A stretch of 64,000 bases of DNA from Alnus glutinosa (lineage: Eukaryota > Streptophyta > Magnoliopsida > Fagales > Betulaceae), in NCBI RefSeq assembly GCF_958979055.1, contig NC_084897.1, positions 23,773,628-23,837,627 on the forward strand, read 5' to 3'. The translations under genes and the position numbers were made by a program. Shown here piece after piece: positions 59,883-64,000 of this stretch (position 1 is its first letter; every line of letters starts with the position of its first letter). The notes beneath the pieces are model-generated. The model worked only from the letters and a program-made list of their open reading frames with translations, was not told the DNA's origin and searched no databases.

Positions 59883-60902
59883 TCATGCGATGGACCTCTC
59901 AATCTGCCTGAGTTCTTTTGTAACATCCACCATCGTCGGCCTTATCTCTAGATCGTCCTCTATGCATGTGAGAGCAAGCTGCCGCACAGCTTGCAATTGC
60001 TGCTCCACACCAGCTCCTCCTTCCTCTGACAAAATTGTAGGATTCACAATCTCATTTATGGCACGGTCTCGTACGTGAATTCTTAAATTGCAATCTTCAT
60101 CTCTAACTAAACTCTCTGGATCAAATGAACGTTGTCCAGTTAAAATCTCTAATAGAACCATACCGAAGCTATAGACATCAGTTTTCTCCGTTATCCTATT
60201 TGTCCATAAATAGCTAGGGCATACGAAACTTAGAGTCCCTTGCACTTCATCTTCCACGTGAGTTTCACCCTCAGGAATTGAAATAGAAAATGAAAATTCT
60301 GTAAGTTTGGGAACATCATGCTGGTCTAATAAGATATTTTGCGGTTTTATACCTCTATGGATGATGGGTCTGGAGAAGGCAGTGTGGAGATATGCAATTG
60401 CATGAGCAATCTATCTTGCAATCTTTAACCTGCTCTGCCGCAACATGGGCGTACCTTGTCGTCGAGAGATATAAATTTGATCGGCAAGGACCCCAAGAAT
60501 TGAAGTCTCGAGACAGCATCCTACCGGTTTTAGAATATTTTTGTGAGTGCTCATCTTTGCAGAAATACCTATATCCATTAGGGCCAAGTCCTTGTCAGAT
60601 GGACCATGATCAAAATACGTCTTAATGGAAAGTATTCGGCCTTCAAAAGAACCCTTGTACATTCGATACCCATTGTCTGCATGTAGAATAAGGCGATGAT
60701 CAAAGTTATTGGTTGCCAAGATGAGCTCTTGATAAGAGAAGGTACGGATGGGAATAGGCCTGCCATTACAACAGGCAACTAGCTTCTCCAATACAAGCCC
60801 TCCATTCTCTAGAAATGCTCTCTTTCTCGCTCTCTCTTCTTCTCTCTTTTTCCAGCGATGATCTACAAGAGGAGCAGCAATATTCAGCTTCTTCAGTAGC
60901 AT
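59883..60902 (-). pseudogene. ZED1-related (ZRK) pseudokinase with a premature stop
   Basis: Full family length: 340 codons in one frame, uninterrupted apart from a TAG at 60413-60411 (codon 164), where the neighbouring copy has a Gln codon (IARQIAHA). ZED1/ZRK proteins are catalytically dead kinase-like adaptors that partner the NLR immune receptor ZAR1. Here HRD is HRG (182-184) and DFG is EFS (202-204), both consistent with a pseudokinase. The text TFSYQELILATNNFDHRLIL and VYSFGMVLLEILTGQRSF is typical. About 8-9 residues of the hinge (the LVYESAENG region of the neighbour) are missing in frame. A base-call error at the stop cannot be excluded. With stop readthrough the protein would still lack the hinge. 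Confidence 0.8.
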
Positions 60903-61384
60903 GCTTCCCTTTCTCTCTCTCTGTCTCCCCGCTCTGCAGGGCTTGTAAGTGGCCTAACTTTAATCCCATTTCCCCTTGCGTCCGCAAAAGTAAATTAAGG
61001 TTGATTTCGTGGACGTAGGCGGAGCCTTCTTCGTCAATGCCGTTTGTTAACCATTATTTGGACTTTTCGGAGGGTCCCGACTCCCGGCCATTCAATTCTA
61101 CGCCTAAGGTCTCTGTCTCCACTCTGCTCGTCTTAGACGCAACTTTCTCAATTCTCACTGATTCGAAAAAGTTGGGACCCAAAACGCAACTTTCTCATAA
61201 ATCTAAATAGAGCGACTGATTAGCGCTCTTCAATTCAAAAAGAAATTGCTAACATCTGAATTCATAGCCCATTTAGTCCTGGGAATAGTATAGTTGAAGC
61301 CATACCCATCTTGCCCAGCACATATGATCCAGCTAGCCCACAGTAGAAAACCCCACTTGTGGTCCATTCTTTCTCAGTTTCTCT

Positions 61385-61415
<31 letters not shown>

Positions 61416-62189
61416 ATTTCTTTATTCCTTCATTTTTCCCTTCATCGCCAATCTCAGCCTCAAGACCCCGAAAAGACCGCTATTGCCATGGACTTGACCA
61501 AGTTGCTTGGCCTCGAGACTCCGTCTGCCGGCGGCAAGCTCTTCTCGTTGGAGACCCATCCCATTCTTCTCCAGGACCATCGGCGTGTGCATCAAGGAGG
61601 AGACCAAGAGGTCATTGAGGGCACCAACATACAAACATAACCAAATAATTTGAATAAATGACAAGATCAGAGGATATAATAAGCTCAATCAATGTTCTGA
61701 AAACCGAAATACCATCATATTCATATATCATATGATTCATCTACAATTGCATATTGTTGAAAATTTAGAGAGTTAGTATTGAATCCAGTTAATATTTATT
61801 TTTTCATTTTTCATTTCCTCAGTGTTTTCAGCAGCCAAAAAAGTTAACGAGACCCAAAAAGAAAAACAACTCAATAGATATACAATAACCAGGAAAAAAG
61901 AAAAAGAAAAAAAGAGGGGCTAAAATAGAGAGAAATTCACATTAAAACCCAAAAAAATTAAAGCTTCGAACTTCAGGATATTTAAAAAGAAAAAAGACAC
62001 GGATAGTTAAAAATTACAAAACGGAATCAGCCCAAAACTATTGATAGATTCAATTCAGAACGATGATATAAAGAGTGCTTACACAGATTTAAAGCGAAAT
62101 GAGACTCAAAATCAAGCATGTAATCAACTACAAAAATACATAAAATTAACCTATAATGGATAATTGATGGGTTACCAAAGAACTTGAAT
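60903..62189. other. Upstream of the ZRK pseudogene, one small coding-like frame
   Basis: A CT-rich stretch at 60815-60930 overlaps the ZRK 5' end. At 61488-61640 (plus) a 50-codon frame starting MDLTKLLGLETP has protein-like composition and G/C content unlike its flanks, but I do not recognise it. A T-run lies near 61390-61410. No other gene. Confidence 0.4.
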
Positions 62190-63300
62190 TAGGGTGTACA
62201 AACAGAGCGGTTATAACCGTTTTAAAACTGCTAACCGCTTATAATCGCTAACCGCTTTTAAAAGTGGTTATAAATAACCGCTAACCGCCTAGGCTGATTC
62301 GGTTAGCGGTTATAGGGTTTGAGAAAAGCGGTTAATAACCGCTAACTGCTTTTATATATATATAATAAAATAAAAAACCCGGAACAAGGGGCTTCGTTTT
62401 GCTATACATATATAAGCATATTTAAGGGTTAGGGTTAATCATTTCAACATTTCTCCTCACCTCTCTCACATTTTTGCCGTTCACCCACGACGCCCAACGC
62501 CCGAGCCTCTGCCTCTCATCTCCCTCCACTCTTCCAGCACCGTTGAGACCTCTCTGGCTTACGACCATCTCGTCTCCGCCACTGCTAGCTAGTAGCTACA
62601 CTGTTAGCTTCTCCCGAATCTCCACTATTTCTCAGTTTTTTTAATGTCATGTACTCTTAGCCTTCTTCCCTGTGCGCTTCTATTACCAAGCTTGTAGATC
62701 CAAACCCATACCCATTTTCTTTGTGACATTTTTTTTTTTTTGCAAAATAAATGATTTTTTTTCTCCTTCCCGTGGTCTTTAGATTTTTGTCTCCCATTCC
62801 TCAATATGAGAATAGTGAAAGTCTTCTTTCTTTTTTTTTTTTTCTTTTGGTTTTGTCCTTATTTTTTGATATTACGAAGTTTTCATCTTCATTGTTTTGA
62901 TGATTTCTGTATGCGTTTCTTTTGACGATTTGTTCCTATTTGTGAATGTAAAATTGATATGATTAAATGGAACTTTGAGAGACCCATCTGCTAGAAGTTA
63001 AAAAAATTCACCATTTTATCAGTTTCTGGATGTATGTGTCAAGATCTGTAGAATATGTGAAATTGATATGATTAAATTGAATTAAAATCGGCACAATAGT
63101 GGCCAAAATCGGCTCAAAAGAAGCAAAAATTGGCCCAAAAATGGTCCAAACCCAGCCCAAAAACACGGTTCAAAACCGTCCCATAGCCCAACTAAAAAGC
63201 AGTTATATAACCGTCGGTTATTCGGTCAATAACCGCCTCCGCCTAGGCGGTTAGCGGTTTTTGCCAATAACTGCCGGTTATAACCGCTTGTACACCCCTA
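62190..63300. mobile_element. Non-autonomous hAT element, 1.1 kb
   Basis: Starts TAGGGTGTACAAACAG; right end, reverse complemented, starts TAGGGGTGTACAAGCGG. Flanks ACTTGAAT (62182-62189) and ACTTAGAT (63301-63308) are an 8-bp duplication with two differences. Both ends carry clusters of the subterminal motif AACCGC/GCGGTT, typical of transposase-binding sites. The centre (62460-62600) is C-rich and leader-like. No transposase is present. It lies between the two ZRK copies. Confidence 0.75.
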
Positions 63301-63331
63301 ACTTAGATGACGGACCACGTGAGAAAAGTAA

Positions 63332-64000
63332 TTAAGCAACGAACCTCTCGATCCGTTTGAGCTCTTTTGTAACATCAACCATAGTTGGACTTTTTACCAA
63401 ATCATAATCTACACTTATGATGGCAAGCTCAAGTACGGCTTGCAATTGTTGTTGCGCGTTGGCTCTTCCTTCCGCTGCTAGGATTGCGGGATCCACAATC
63501 AGATTCAAATTCATAGCACGGTTTCTCAAGTAATCTTGTTAAGTTCATATCTTCAACATCTTTATTTAGCTGCCAAGAAGAACGTCCGGTCAAAAGTTCT
63601 AATAAAACTCTACCAAAGCTAAAAACATCAGTTTTCTCTGTTACCCTGCTCGTGGCAAAATAGATGGGGCACACGTACCCGATAGTGTACTCCTGTAACT
63701 CAACTTTCACGTCGGTTTCACCCTCGAGGACCGACACGGAAAGTGAAAAATCACATAATTTGGGAACATCGAGTCGGTCTAAGAAGATATTTCGCAATTT
63801 TATGCCTATGGATGATGGGTCTAGAGAATGCAGTGTAGAGATATGCAATTGCATGAGCAATCTGCCTTGCAATCCTTAGTCTGCTTTGCCATGCCATAGG
63901 CTGACATTGTTGTCGAGCTCCGTTGGAATCGAAGGCAAAAATTCGATCGCTGAGGGTTCCATTCTCAGCAGATTCATAAACCAAAGTGGGAATTTGAGTC
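63332..64000 (-). pseudogene. Second ZRK pseudokinase copy, two frameshifts, cut by window end
   Basis: Reading leftward from the window edge: LVYESAENGTLSDRI and RLRIARQIAHAIAYL in one frame. The frame shifts at about 63810, where two bases are missing compared with the neighbouring copy (CCTCTATGG there, CCTATGG here). It then continues KLCDFSLSVSVLEGET and VTEKTDVFSFGRVLLELLTG. One extra T near 63538 shifts it again before NRAMNLNLIVDPAI and the C-terminus ELKRIERFVA. The first 5' part lies beyond 64000. DFG is DFS. Same family as 59883-60902 and in tandem with it. Confidence 0.8.

Noticed and set aside
60392..61018. Plus-strand frames over the ZRK pseudogene
   Set aside because: Antisense of the kinase-like sequence and of a CT-rich repeat; no independent support.

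Overview
This window is nuclear DNA from a flowering plant, most likely a woody eudicot. The genes have GT-AG introns and plant-specific families. The intergenic DNA is AT-rich and packed with small inverted-repeat transposons, L1-type LINE tails and solo LTRs. No bacterial, organellar or viral genes were seen. The species cannot be fixed from sequence alone; the L1 tails resemble those of Fagales-type trees, which is only an impression.

Layout. (1) 529-6506, minus: a complete 12-exon ATP-dependent phosphoenolpyruvate carboxykinase gene (PCK1). (2) About 6.5-22.3 kb: gene-free accessory DNA with a nested MITE cluster, a solo LTR, a poly(A)-tailed retroposon, a Harbinger-type MITE, a 1.7-kb Pack-MULE carrying gene fragments, and a MULE-type foldback element just upstream of the next gene. 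(3) 22527-33904, plus: a complete 9-exon tRNA-dihydrouridine synthase 2-like gene. Its two 3.5-kb introns have collected LINE fragments, a tandem duplication and a MULE. (4) 35.97-40.23 kb, plus: an RMD5/GID2-type CTLH-complex gene with an intronless CDS and a long 5'-UTR intron that contains a TRIM-like retroelement. (5) 43480-45781, minus: a two-exon RING-H2 plus vWA protein of the WAV3/EDA40 group. (6) About 46-59.8 kb: more accessory DNA with degenerate hAT, Harbinger and MULE remnants. (7) 59883-60902 and 63332-64000, minus: two broken ZED1-related (ZRK) pseudokinase copies, separated by a 1.1-kb non-autonomous hAT element.

The genes do not form one pathway. PCK1 acts in gluconeogenesis, DUS2 modifies tRNA, and RMD5 and the RING/vWA protein are ubiquitin ligase components. 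In other organisms the GID/CTLH ligase degrades gluconeogenic enzymes, so a PCK1 gene near an RMD5 gene is a suggestive but unproven pairing. The order PCK1, RMD5, EDA40 matches Arabidopsis At4g37870, At4g37880 and At4g37890 from general knowledge, with DUS2 and repeats inserted here.

I found no clearly new multi-gene system. The most interesting material is the transposon biology: a Pack-MULE with an intron-containing captured fragment, a MULE inside a tandem duplication inside an outer element, several very short retroposed 3' tails with good target-site duplications in or beside one gene, and the paired decayed ZRK genes.
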